This document shows, piece by piece, positions 1 to 6,840 of a DNA stretch of 64,000 nt (its first letter is position 1; every line of letters begins with the position of its first letter). The DNA lies in contig NC_064035.1 of assembly GCF_932526225.1 (NCBI RefSeq), positions 15,176,469 through 15,240,468 on the forward strand, given 5' to 3'. The notes beneath the pieces were generated by a model, which saw only the letters and a program-made list of their open reading frames with translations, ran no database searches and was not told the DNA's origin. The position numbers were made by a program, and so were the translations under genes. The DNA is from Nematostella vectensis (lineage: Eukaryota; Cnidaria; Anthozoa; Actiniaria; Edwardsiidae).

Positions 1-180
1 ACACCTTCACAGGAGACTTCCAACAAACTTCAAGAAGTTTCAAGCACAACTGAGCAAACTCTTGACCACACCTGAGCACACCTAAGCAAGCTCTTGAGCA
101 CACCTGAGCACGTCTAAGCAAGCTCTTGAGCACAACTGGGCAAGCTCTTGAGCACACCTGAGCAACCTCTTAAGCATGAT
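1..180. repeat. Imperfect tandem repeat at left edge; possible tail of an upstream viral ORF
   Basis: From about 56 to 175 the sequence repeats a 22 to 32 base unit built on CTCTTGAGCACACCTGAGCA. Two plus-strand frames are open from the window edge and stop near 75 and near 90, so the first bases could be the end of a gene that lies mostly outside the window. I cannot tell which frame, if either, is used. Confidence 0.5.
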
Positions 181-192
181 GTGATTTAAAGA
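181..192 (+). promoter_or_regulatory. Viral promoter motif GTGATTTAAAGA (first plus-strand gene)
   Basis: GTGATTTAAAGA lies 23 bases before the ATG at 216. The same core recurs before most ORFs of this block (647, 911, 1366, 3048, 3745 and four minus-strand sites), always in the short gap before a start codon. Recurrence at gene starts is seen directly; promoter function is inferred. Confidence 0.75.
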
Positions 193-215
193 TTCTTTAT
201 CCAGAGTAAAGAATC
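191..215 (+). promoter_or_regulatory. Perfect leader hairpin just before ATG 216
   Basis: GATTCTTTA (191-199) and TAAAGAATC (207-215) form a perfect 9-bp inverted repeat with a 7-base loop. It sits between the promoter motif and the start codon. Similar leader hairpins occur before the ORFs at 1404 and 3765. Confidence 0.7.
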
Positions 216-650
216 ATGTCTGACGAAAATCAAGAGGTTGAGCAAATCACAAAGGACCCTCCCCCCAGGAAGAAGAGTGCCGCTAAGGAGAAAGATCCTA
301 TAAAAGTCGCTTCTGGTAAGAGAGTTGCCGAATATAATAGGAGGTGTAGAGAAGCACTTGCTAGGGAGATGAAACGCGAGGCGGAGGCGAGTTCAGAAGA
401 CGCTGCACGAGCAGAGACACCCCACCAAGAGGGAGCTCGAGGGGATAGCCTCTCGGACGCTTGGATTCCAGAGCTATCGTTTACAACTGTACTGGCTCTA
501 GTCGGAATAGGGCTCACCGCATTGGATATGTATATGCGTTTTTACAAAAAGACGCCTAAGATCAACGCCAACGAGACTGAAACTTTCGAGAGGCCTGCCG
601 CCCGAGGGGCTAGCCTCCCGAACGCGACGCCAAAAATAGGAATGTTGTGA
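216..650 (+). CDS. Viral small basic protein with one membrane segment
   Basis: This 144-residue protein has a highly charged Lys/Arg/Glu-rich first half (about residues 10-70) and one hydrophobic segment at about 87-108. A polar tail follows. The ATG lies 23 bases after the motif and hairpin at 181-215. Two copies of the block's palindromic repeat fall inside the reading frame (428-456 and 601-620), giving the similar peptides ARGDSLSD and ARGASLPN, one on each side of the membrane segment. The next gene's promoter motif overlaps this stop codon. I associate small basic membrane proteins like this with virion modules of Polinton-like viruses in cnidarian genomes, but no function is established here. 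Confidence 0.75.
   Translation: MSDENQEVEQITKDPPPRKKSAAKEKDPIKVASGKRVAEYNRRCREALAREMKREAEASSEDAARAETPHQEGARGDSLSDAWIPELSFTTVLALVGIGLTALDMYMRFYKKTPKINANETETFERPAARGASLPNATPKIGML
428..456. repeat. Palindromic repeat inside an ORF (copy 1)
   Basis: The core CGAGGGGATAGCCTCTCGG is an imperfect palindrome, preceded by GAGGGAGCT. The preceding part also matches the copies at 7825-7856 and 8184-8206 in inverse orientation. It is translated as part of the 216-650 ORF. Confidence 0.8.
601..620. repeat. Palindromic repeat inside an ORF (copy 2)
   Basis: CCCGAGGGGCTAGCCTCCCG is the same palindromic core as copy 1, in the same reading frame and encoding RGASLP. It is the second copy within one gene. 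Confidence 0.8.
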
Positions 651-658
651 TTTAAAGA
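647..658 (+). promoter_or_regulatory. Viral promoter motif overlapping upstream stop codon
   Basis: GTGATTTAAAGA is identical to the motif at 181, and its TGA is the stop codon of the preceding gene. The next ATG is at 686. Confidence 0.75.
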
Positions 659-685
659 TTATCTGAATCTGTAATAAATAAAATC

Positions 686-910
686 ATGTCAACTGAAAAC
701 AAACTTGTGAAAACGATCACCGACTCAGCAGTCATCATCGGATTAGCCGCCGGTATGGGTTATGTTGCTAAAAAGGCTATGAAAGAGTCATTCATCAGCG
801 ACCCTTCGTCAAGTGTTACAAACTACGCTAAATGGGTTGCTGTCCTGTCCGGTAGTATGTATCTGAAAGATTATCTGGAAACACAAAAGATTTTGCCAAA
901 ACCGCTGTAG
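686..910 (+). CDS. Viral 74-residue protein with two hydrophobic segments
   Basis: A small protein with hydrophobic stretches at about residues 14-30 and 50-62 and a short basic stretch between them. The promoter motif at 647 and a 27-base gap place the start at this ATG. I do not recognise a family. It lies between two other small membrane proteins in the same orientation and is probably part of the virion gene run. It could be a membrane or capsid accessory protein. Confidence 0.7.
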   Translation: MSTENKLVKTITDSAVIIGLAAGMGYVAKKAMKESFISDPSSSVTNYAKWVAVLSGSMYLKDYLETQKILPKPL

Positions 911-922
911 GTGACTTAAAGA
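911..922 (+). promoter_or_regulatory. Viral promoter motif GTGACTTAAAGA
   Basis: It directly follows the stop codon of the 686-910 ORF and precedes ATG 943 by 20 bases. One C/T difference separates it from the motif at 181. Confidence 0.75.
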
Positions 923-942
923 TCTTATAGATTGATTAATAA

Positions 943-1359
943 ATGGCGAGTATAGCATTTATGATTGGTGGAGCTATTCTTAATGCGACGGCATTCGTTG
1001 GAGGGAGTTACCTAGCGAGATACTTATCTTCTGACGCTACTCATGTTGATAAAGAAAAAATAAGACACGATAAAGCGCTTGAAAAGTATCAACAAGCAAT
1101 GGGTGATTGGCAGAAAAAACGACAGGAATATCAGGATTGGTTGGGGGAAGAATATAATAATAAACTTCGTGCAGACCAGAATGATAAGGAGACCGATCAG
1201 GCTTTCAAACTATACGCTCAAACACATCCAGATTTTGATTTGAAAGAGCCTGAGCTCTCAGATTACTACAGACCAAGTAGCAACCAAAAGATGGGAGAGA
1301 TGGCATATGTTGGAGGTGGAATGTTAGCTCTTGGCTATGTAGCGAGTAGGTGGATATGA
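943..1359 (+). CDS. Viral small membrane protein with charged helical middle
   Basis: 138 residues. The N-terminus is hydrophobic (about 4-28), the middle is a Lys/Glu/Gln-rich helix rich in aromatics (about 35-75), and a second hydrophobic segment lies near the C-terminus (about 118-136). A hairpin-like topology with both ends in a membrane is plausible. I recall related small proteins only from virus-like blocks in cnidarian genomes, and no biochemical role is known to me. Confidence 0.75.
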   Translation: MASIAFMIGGAILNATAFVGGSYLARYLSSDATHVDKEKIRHDKALEKYQQAMGDWQKKRQEYQDWLGEEYNNKLRADQNDKETDQAFKLYAQTHPDFDLKEPELSDYYRPSSNQKMGEMAYVGGGMLALGYVASRWI

Positions 1360-1365
1360 GCCGGC

Positions 1366-1377
1366 ACGACTTAAAGA
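1366..1377 (+). promoter_or_regulatory. Viral promoter motif ACGACTTAAAGA
   Basis: Core CGACTTAAAGA, 26 bases before ATG 1404 and followed immediately by a hairpin. Confidence 0.7.
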
Positions 1378-1405
1378 TTTCTTATTTTCAAACAAAATAA
1401 GAAAT
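1377..1405 (+). promoter_or_regulatory. Perfect 12-bp leader hairpin overlapping a start codon
   Basis: ATTTCTTATTTT (1377-1388) and AAAATAAGAAAT (1394-1405) are exact inverse complements around the loop CAAAC. The second arm runs into the ATG at 1404, so the start codon would be partly buried in an RNA stem. Confidence 0.8.
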
Positions 1406-2426
1406 GGATATAGATTTTGATCCCACAACAGAAGAAGGTAGAGAAGATTTGAATACTACCGTGGACGAAGAATATGATTCTCTTCTTCCAAACGATGATG
1501 AGGGAGTAGAACCATGGATTAAAAGGATCTCAACTAGATTCGGTAGAGCTACAAGCCACGTGATAGGGAGGTTGCGTGATTTATGGAAAACACGAAACCC
1601 TGGGAAGGCTGTCCCCGAGTACATGGAGTTACAGAATATGGGGGGTTCTTCTTCAACGGACGCACTTAGGGTAGACCTTTTGTTATCGAAATATCCAGAT
1701 CTTGATGAAAATTTAGTTCAGATTTCAACGGATGAAAGAGGGAAACAATTCATTTCCTTCTATTCTGCGAGAAAAGGTGGTTGGACTAGACCGGAAAGGT
1801 TGTATAATGAGGATAGAACGGTGCGGAAGAGTGTTGACGACAAAATCAGATCCGGAAAGTACAAGCAAATTCAGATTCAACTCGATGAACTAGACGCTAC
1901 AGGTAATACACTCAGAGAAGAAGAAGAGAGAAACACCGAGCAAATGAGAAAAAATAATGAGGAACGAAGTGAAACAACTAACCAAGAAAGACTAAGAGCT
2001 ATAGATCGTAAAAATGAAGAGCTCAGCGAAAGAAATTCTGTCATAGATGAGACTTTGGAAGAGAATCAATTGGAGAGAGAAAATCTTGAAGAGAGAATGC
2101 CGTTGAAAGATCGTGTCAAAGCGATTTTTAAGAAATACGGATTTACAGTCGCTGCTGTCGTTACCGCTGTGGGTGTTGTTATCGGTGTTATCGTCTCTAA
2201 CCTGAAGACGGGTTTGACAAGTGTTGTAAAAGGCGTTGGAGACGGTCTTAAAACAATAGGCAAGAAATTAGGAGAAATACTCCCAGGAATGGTTGGTGCG
2301 ATAGCTAGTTTCATCTTTAGAACGGCAGGTGAAGTTGTTGGCTTTTTAGCTAAAAACGCATGGCTTCTCATCGTCGCTGTCGTCCTGTATTTCGTAGAAC
2401 GATTTAAAAGGAGACGGAAATCATAA
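1404..2426 (+). CDS. Viral coiled-coil protein with C-terminal membrane segments (virion candidate)
   Basis: 340 residues. The N-terminal part is acidic. Residues about 155-225 are a long Glu/Arg/Asn-rich coiled coil, which is followed by hydrophobic segments at about 240-262, 285-305 and 312-332 and a short basic tail. The glycine-rich stretch between the membrane segments (about 265-285) could be amphipathic or membrane-active. Proteins with this kind of tail recur in virus-like blocks of cnidarians, from general recall. It is followed after only 3 bases by the penton-like gene, which lacks its own motif, so the two are probably co-transcribed. Confidence 0.75.
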   Translation: MDIDFDPTTEEGREDLNTTVDEEYDSLLPNDDEGVEPWIKRISTRFGRATSHVIGRLRDLWKTRNPGKAVPEYMELQNMGGSSSTDALRVDLLLSKYPDLDENLVQISTDERGKQFISFYSARKGGWTRPERLYNEDRTVRKSVDDKIRSGKYKQIQIQLDELDATGNTLREEEERNTEQMRKNNEERSETTNQERLRAIDRKNEELSERNSVIDETLEENQLERENLEERMPLKDRVKAIFKKYGFTVAAVVTAVGVVIGVIVSNLKTGLTSVVKGVGDGLKTIGKKLGEILPGMVGAIASFIFRTAGEVVGFLAKNAWLLIVAVVLYFVERFKRRRKS

Positions 2427-2429
2427 CAA

Positions 2430-3053
2430 ATGGTATTACTCTACATTGAAGGGAACGTTGGTGACTTTACCGTCTATTTAGAACACCCTATTGAAAAGCC
2501 GCGGTTTATCGCGCTGCGAGGATGTGCGTTTCATAATCGTTGTAACAGTCTCTCAAGCGAGGGAACGGTCTCCGACGGTGAGAACATTATCCTTAGGATC
2601 CCCGCGGGGCAGTATACGATCGAGACGCTAAAACGTCAAATAGATGGGGGTATGCGTCTTGGTGAAAAGTCAGTCTCTATTAGAGACTCGTCACTCGAAG
2701 TTCACCGGAACGTCGCGTTGAATGAGCCGCTCGCCTGCCTGTTAGGACTCAAGACCAGGGAGCTGGAAGCAAACACTCGCCACGAGATAAAGATGATAGG
2801 TCACGAGGCTATTTTTATCCACTGCGATCTTGTGAACGCGTCTGACTCCCTCCAACAAGGGGCGCCCTCACAAATCCTAGCAAGTGTAGAGCTTGATGAA
2901 GGAAAGATATACCTCAATCCAAGCGATCCGGTACGGGTTAGCACCACATCAGTCGGTTACGTGAGTAGTCTCCGTCTTAGTATAAAGGGTGGTGACGGAA
3001 ACACAATAGAGCGCGGTCTCTACCCGATACGTCTAATCTTAGAAATTACTTAA
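2430..3053 (+). CDS. Penton-like minor capsid protein (viral)
   Basis: 207 residues, without membrane segments. The fold pattern is that of the single jelly-roll penton/minor capsid proteins of Polintons, adintoviruses and related viruses. It has a beta-rich body, an internal strand around residues 123-145 of the type 'hydrophobic-HCDLVN...SQIL', and a terminal pair of strands in which a 'RLSIKGGDGN' turn is followed by a final hydrophobic strand ending in the stop. This assignment rests on pattern memory, not an alignment. The start ATG is 3 bases after the upstream stop and has no promoter motif, suggesting read-through transcription from 1366. GC content and CpG use are higher than in the neighbouring 943-2426 genes. 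Confidence 0.65.
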   Translation: MVLLYIEGNVGDFTVYLEHPIEKPRFIALRGCAFHNRCNSLSSEGTVSDGENIILRIPAGQYTIETLKRQIDGGMRLGEKSVSIRDSSLEVHRNVALNEPLACLLGLKTRELEANTRHEIKMIGHEAIFIHCDLVNASDSLQQGAPSQILASVELDEGKIYLNPSDPVRVSTTSVGYVSSLRLSIKGGDGNTIERGLYPIRLILEIT

Positions 3054-3056
3054 AGA
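3048..3056 (+). promoter_or_regulatory. Viral promoter core ACTTAAAGA overlapping stop codon
   Basis: The stop codon of the penton-like gene is part of this motif. The next ATG is at 3081. The flanks are less well conserved than at the other sites. Confidence 0.6.
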
Positions 3057-3080
3057 ATAAACTCTCCCCATAATAAAGCT

Positions 3081-3686
3081 ATGGAAGAGTACAACTCGAT
3101 CTACCCGAACGTACCCCGAGGGGTCAGCCCCTCGGGTGATAACTTCAGACTCCAAAAGACCCACGATGTTTTGGGAAGTTTGGAGCAAGAAGTTAAACAT
3201 TACGAGAACGTGAGGAAAAAGTATAAACGAGGGCAGAGCGTGTTTTCAAAGTTAAGTGTGGTCTTAGGACTCTTATCCGTCATTCTTGGGTCTAGTGGTT
3301 TGGGGACTTCTCTGTCAGGTTTGGGCATCATCGTTGGAGTTCCGTTGGGTGCTTTGGCTGGTGTTTTCGGTCTCACCTCTGTAGGCTGTGCGGCGGTTTC
3401 TAAACGGCTGTCGCAAAAAGTCTCCAAGCACGACCAAACAGCGGCGATGGCAAAGGCAAAAGTAAATAGCATACGCGACCTGGTCTCTAAAGCTTTAAAA
3501 GACAACAAAATATCAGACGAAGAGTTCTCTTTAATCTTGAACGAGTTGGACAAGTTTGAGGCTCTAAAGCTCCAGATCCGTCAAAAGTCGGTAAGAGAGG
3601 ACGAAAAAAACGTAAACATTACCAAGCTGAGGGAAACAGTAAGAGAAGAGATTTTGAAAGACCTGGCGAGTCGACCCGCTCGGTGA
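3081..3686 (+). CDS. Viral glycine-rich membrane protein with coiled ends
   Basis: 201 residues. A charged helical start (about 20-52) precedes a long hydrophobic, Gly/Ser/Leu-rich region (about 55-110, probably two membrane passes). The C-terminal half is charged and helical (about 115-200) and includes an 'ISDEEFSLILNELDKFE' helix resembling segments of related proteins in cnidarian virus-like blocks. A copy of the palindromic repeat (3113-3136) encodes RGVSPSG near the N-terminus. Probably a virion membrane or minor capsid component; the function is not established. Confidence 0.72.
   Translation: MEEYNSIYPNVPRGVSPSGDNFRLQKTHDVLGSLEQEVKHYENVRKKYKRGQSVFSKLSVVLGLLSVILGSSGLGTSLSGLGIIVGVPLGALAGVFGLTSVGCAAVSKRLSQKVSKHDQTAAMAKAKVNSIRDLVSKALKDNKISDEEFSLILNELDKFEALKLQIRQKSVREDEKNVNITKLRETVREEILKDLASRPAR
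3113..3136. repeat. Palindromic repeat inside an ORF (copy 3)
   Basis: CCGAGGGG and CCCCTCGG flank TCAG, making the most nearly perfect palindrome of the set. It is read in the same frame as copies 1 and 2 (CGA GGG ... AGC). Confidence 0.8.
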
Positions 3687-3744
3687 AATTTCTGTACGAG
3701 AGAACTCCCGTCGGATGGATCTATGAATTGAGATGCGTAAAGGA

Positions 3745-3756
3745 CTGATTTAAAAA
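3745..3756 (+). promoter_or_regulatory. Viral promoter motif CTGATTTAAAAA
   Basis: A degenerate copy of the block's motif, directly followed by a perfect palindrome that contains the start codon of the largest ORF. Confidence 0.55.
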
Positions 3757-3779
3757 CATCTTATATGTCATATAAGATG
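3757..3779 (+). promoter_or_regulatory. Perfect 11-bp palindrome spanning two candidate ATGs
   Basis: CATCTTATATG and CATATAAGATG are exact inverse complements around a single T. Both the ATG at 3765 and the in-frame ATG at 3777 lie inside it. Confidence 0.8.
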
Positions 3780-5291
3780 AAATTTACAGAATTTGTGAAA
3801 AGGTACCCCTACTACTCACGCTTAAGGTTCTCTGCCGACGAGCACGGCAATGCGCAATTCGTTTTCAATGGGGACGAATACGATCCATTCGACAAGAATG
3901 GGAATCTAGTCAAAACGTTATATCACTTCCCTGGTAATAGCTGGAAACCCGAGAATATCCAGGATTTTCTAGTCGCCGACGACACACAAGCATACAAGGA
4001 AACGATCCAGCAACTGTTTGGGTTCCCAAAACAATACAGACTAGACGCGCGTGCAGAGTACAAGATATTGCCGTTGGACGAAAACCCTACGAGAAATAAT
4101 TACGTCTCTTTTGATGTTTTTATAACACCAAAGGTGAAGACACACTTTGTTTTTAGGGACATATTCACCGACAGCTTGCTAGTATTCAGAACAGCAAAGG
4201 AGGCTAGTAGGTGGCTCGACGCCCCAAACCTCAGTTATTGGAGTCAAGCCTTAAATTTTGCTATGTTTTGCGCGACTGCTGGATGTGGTGTGACGCGTGA
4301 CATGATTGACGACTCTCAAGTGGGGTCATTCTACAGATTTCACATCATTTTCACTATCAGACGAATATTAAACGAGCTACAATGCCCTCTTCCAAAAGAT
4401 AGGCTCTTTAGTTGGAATAAAAACTTTTACAGCGAAGCGGCTTACCAAAAACTAAGAACAGAATTCCGAACTGGTGACGATTTCCGGTTCCTCAGACCGA
4501 TAAATCACGGGTTAGGGAACGTTTATAATTATGATTATCACGGCTTGTCATCTTCTAACGACAAGTATAAGCCTTATGGCACCATTGATCAATTACACGA
4601 CGAATGGGACGCTGCCAAAAGCGACCACGAACACATGAATCACTTTGAGATCGAGTACCTGAAAGACCTTAGAACTGGGTTTCAGTATGAGTGGTTCTTT
4701 CCGGAAAAATCAATGGGGTTAACCAAAGCTGGGTTGTCTAGGATAAACCAGAGCATCGAAGCCTTTGTCTACTGTATTCTAGGCGCGCAAGTTCAGACCC
4801 GGTCGTCAATCGTCGGTGATAGCGGTTCAGCTCAGGAAACGAAACAGGTCTTCACGAAACTCTTTGAAAGCGCGGTGGTGGAAAACAGTATATCGAAAAG
4901 TATACAACGGTATCAGTTTGCTTTACAACAGGCGAGGCAAAAACTAGACCTGGCTTTCGCCCTCGGCTGTTGGTTAAGTCCATCGTATCTTGTGATAAAT
5001 AACAACACTTCGATCGCTGGCTATAATAACAAGTTACAAAAAGCCACCACTGATATGAAACTGGGGTTGAATCCGATAAATAACGAGATAAAAACGATCC
5101 CAAAACATAATATGGGTCATTCAAAGATTGTGTTACCTCATACCGAGTCAGTCACGGCTCACAAACCGGAACCGGAGGCGAAAACTAACCCAAAGCCGGA
5201 CGTGATTAAACCCACGAACACGCAGCATGAAAATAACCTTGTCACGATCACAGTCTTCACGGCTGGTTTAGCTTGGTATCTATTCCGGTAA
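3765..5291 (+). CDS. Large viral structural-protein candidate (508 residues)
   Basis: The longest ORF of the block. It has an aromatic-rich, beta-like N-terminal half and a central Cys-containing stretch (around 168-178, 'FCATAGCGVTRD'). A 'YCILGAQVQTRSS' segment follows around 336-348, then a Lys/Pro-rich linker and one hydrophobic tail segment at about 489-507. Proteins sharing these central motifs recur, from recall, in virus-like blocks of cnidarian and other invertebrate genomes. Being the largest gene next to a penton-like gene makes it a major-capsid candidate. A C-terminal membrane anchor is odd for a double jelly-roll capsid protein, so a membrane-anchored spike or other virion protein is equally possible. 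The start could be 3765 or 3777. Confidence 0.7.
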   Translation: MSYKMKFTEFVKRYPYYSRLRFSADEHGNAQFVFNGDEYDPFDKNGNLVKTLYHFPGNSWKPENIQDFLVADDTQAYKETIQQLFGFPKQYRLDARAEYKILPLDENPTRNNYVSFDVFITPKVKTHFVFRDIFTDSLLVFRTAKEASRWLDAPNLSYWSQALNFAMFCATAGCGVTRDMIDDSQVGSFYRFHIIFTIRRILNELQCPLPKDRLFSWNKNFYSEAAYQKLRTEFRTGDDFRFLRPINHGLGNVYNYDYHGLSSSNDKYKPYGTIDQLHDEWDAAKSDHEHMNHFEIEYLKDLRTGFQYEWFFPEKSMGLTKAGLSRINQSIEAFVYCILGAQVQTRSSIVGDSGSAQETKQVFTKLFESAVVENSISKSIQRYQFALQQARQKLDLAFALGCWLSPSYLVINNNTSIAGYNNKLQKATTDMKLGLNPINNEIKTIPKHNMGHSKIVLPHTESVTAHKPEPEAKTNPKPDVIKPTNTQHENNLVTITVFTAGLAWYLFR

Positions 5292-5488
5292 CATGCGGGG
5301 TGCATGTGAGCGGATGTGACGCACCGCAAGAAGACAATACCTGTTCACGCGCATACCAGACCACCCTGGCGACCGCGAACTCCCAATGTAAATACAAAAC
5401 CTATTTTCAGAATCGCTAGTTGTTAGGGCGATTAGGAATGTATGTGTTTTGTAACGTGAGACGCGTTACAAAACTGAGTGGGTCAATG

Positions 5489-5836
5489 CTAATTTCCGTT
5501 ACACGTTCTGCAATGGTGCTTTTGTCTATCGTGTTCGCATATTTGAGACCCTCCGCATAACTTACAAAAGGGTCTCTGTTTGCCGTGTCCACACATCCCT
5601 TTCCCCTTGCAGTCTTTACAGACATATCTTGCTCGTCTGTGCTCACAAATGCTACCGCCGTTACATTCTCTGCACCGCGTTTTTCTCCGGTTGTGAGGAC
5701 AGATTTGTGATCCGTGACAATCTTTGCAATAATATTTCACTCTGCCATGAAGACACTTATAATCCGTTGTTCGCTTTACGGGGGATACTTTCGAGTCTTT
5801 CACCGTTTGGTTCTCCATTTCTATCAAACCGGTCAT
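5489..5836 (-). CDS. Viral Cys/His zinc-repeat protein
   Basis: 115 residues. After a short leader come five tandem repeats of about 18 residues with the pattern C-x-H-x(6)-C-x2-C followed by a Gly pair, for example 'CPHNRRKTRCRECNGG'. Each repeat could bind one zinc ion. Repeats of this type are a known feature of several large DNA viruses, often in nuclease-like or regulatory proteins. Here only the repeats remain, and the protein stops right after the last C-x2-C-x-G. A longer C-terminal domain may therefore be missing, though no frameshifted continuation with zinc repeats is visible. The promoter motif at 5837-5854 abuts the ATG. Confidence 0.75.
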   Translation of the reverse strand: MTGLIEMENQTVKDSKVSPVKRTTDYKCLHGRVKYYCKDCHGSQICPHNRRKTRCRECNGGSICEHRRARYVCKDCKGKGMCGHGKQRPFCKLCGGSQICEHDRQKHHCRTCNGN

Positions 5837-5854
5837 GTCCTTAAATCACTTTTC
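5837..5854 (-). promoter_or_regulatory. Minus-strand viral promoter motif (zinc-repeat gene)
   Basis: On the minus strand this reads GAAAAGTGATTTAAGGAC, ending at the ATG of 5836. It shares the core of the plus-strand motif, but its 3' flank is the GAC of the minus-strand type. Confidence 0.6.
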
Positions 5855-5893
5855 AATCCAACACGCGATACCCGCCTTCTAGCCGGCCGACGT

Positions 5894-6718
5894 CTACCTG
5901 GCGAAGCATTCTCCCAACATTTCCTTCTCTTGCTCATCCATGCACCAATCCCAAAACCTGTCAGGATGCCAAGCTACTGGCATTAGTTCGTCCTCCAGCT
6001 TTCTACGGAATCTCACCTTGTGTAGCTTCTCCGGGAGCTCCTCATGCACGAGACCCCACCTCCACGCCGCACGTAGCACCGCGACAATTTCGTGTAGACC
6101 CAAAAACCGCGCGTGACTCATATGTACAATGAGATCGGTAGCGCCCCACTCCAAGCACAACCTCACAATCTCGAGGTTACCGGATTGGGTGGCCGGTGTT
6201 ATAGCCCAGTCCGGGTCAAACTCGCTGAAGTTTTCTCTCAGCAGCTTTAGAACCTCAACGTGCCCATTGTACGCCGCCTCGACGGTGGCCCAACCGACAT
6301 CGACATCGGCACCTAGATCTATCAACAACTCAACAACCCCCACCTGACCTTCCGCCGCCGCAGCACCCATGGCCTCGGTCATGGCCTCTCCTCCGTCGGC
6401 ACAATACTCATCCATCACCTTCAAAACCTCTACGTGCCCGCCTTTCGCGGCCATGGACGCTGGATACACGAAGTCACAGGCGCCCGACTCACAACACATC
6501 TTAACGATCTCGGCGTGGCCGTTCATTGCGGCCCTGACCATCGGCTTTTCGAAATCCGTCGCACCCCAACTCTTACACAACCTCACGGTCTCGACGCACC
6601 CCTCCCACGCCGCGCGCTCCATAACGGTGTCAAAGTCTGCGGCTCCCCACCTCGCTAAGGTGGCGGCTTGATCCTCCACGGTGAGACTTGTAAGACTTCC
6701 AGCACTTTGCGTATCCAT
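5894..6718 (-). CDS. Viral ankyrin-repeat protein
   Basis: 274 residues made of about seven ankyrin repeats of around 33 residues from residue 17 to 225. They are recognised by recurrent A..GH.E.V.L....GA spacing, for example 'AAKGGHVEVLKVM' and 'AAYNGHVEVLKLL'. A Trp/Arg-rich C-terminal tail (about 226-274) resembles the end domains that recruit partners in viral ankyrin proteins, but no clear F-box or PRANC domain is visible. Ankyrin proteins are common host-interaction factors in large DNA viruses. The GC content is higher than in the structural genes. Start chosen at the ATG preceded by the minus-strand promoter motif. Confidence 0.85.
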   Translation of the reverse strand: MDTQSAGSLTSLTVEDQAATLARWGAADFDTVMERAAWEGCVETVRLCKSWGATDFEKPMVRAAMNGHAEIVKMCCESGACDFVYPASMAAKGGHVEVLKVMDEYCADGGEAMTEAMGAAAAEGQVGVVELLIDLGADVDVGWATVEAAYNGHVEVLKLLRENFSEFDPDWAITPATQSGNLEIVRLCLEWGATDLIVHMSHARFLGLHEIVAVLRAAWRWGLVHEELPEKLHKVRFRRKLEDELMPVAWHPDRFWDWCMDEQEKEMLGECFAR

Positions 6719-6733
6719 TTTGTTATTACATCC

Positions 6734-6750
6734 ACGTCTTTAAACCACTT
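6734..6750 (-). promoter_or_regulatory. Minus-strand viral promoter motif (ankyrin gene)
   Basis: Minus-strand reading AAGTGGTTTAAAGACGT, 15 bases before the ATG at 6718. It matches the motif at 7783-7799 at all but one base. Confidence 0.75.
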
Positions 6751-6840
6751 TTTTCGAATTTTTTTAAAACGTGTTAATTCACATCTACTCCGAACTGACA
6801 GTTTTCTGGAAATCCTGATTTCTCTGGAAATCAGGAAACA

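Noticed and set aside
5416-5646. 76-residue minus-strand ORF overlapping the zinc-repeat gene
   Set aside because: Out-of-frame shadow of the zinc-repeat protein; it lacks Cys/His repeats and a promoter motif.
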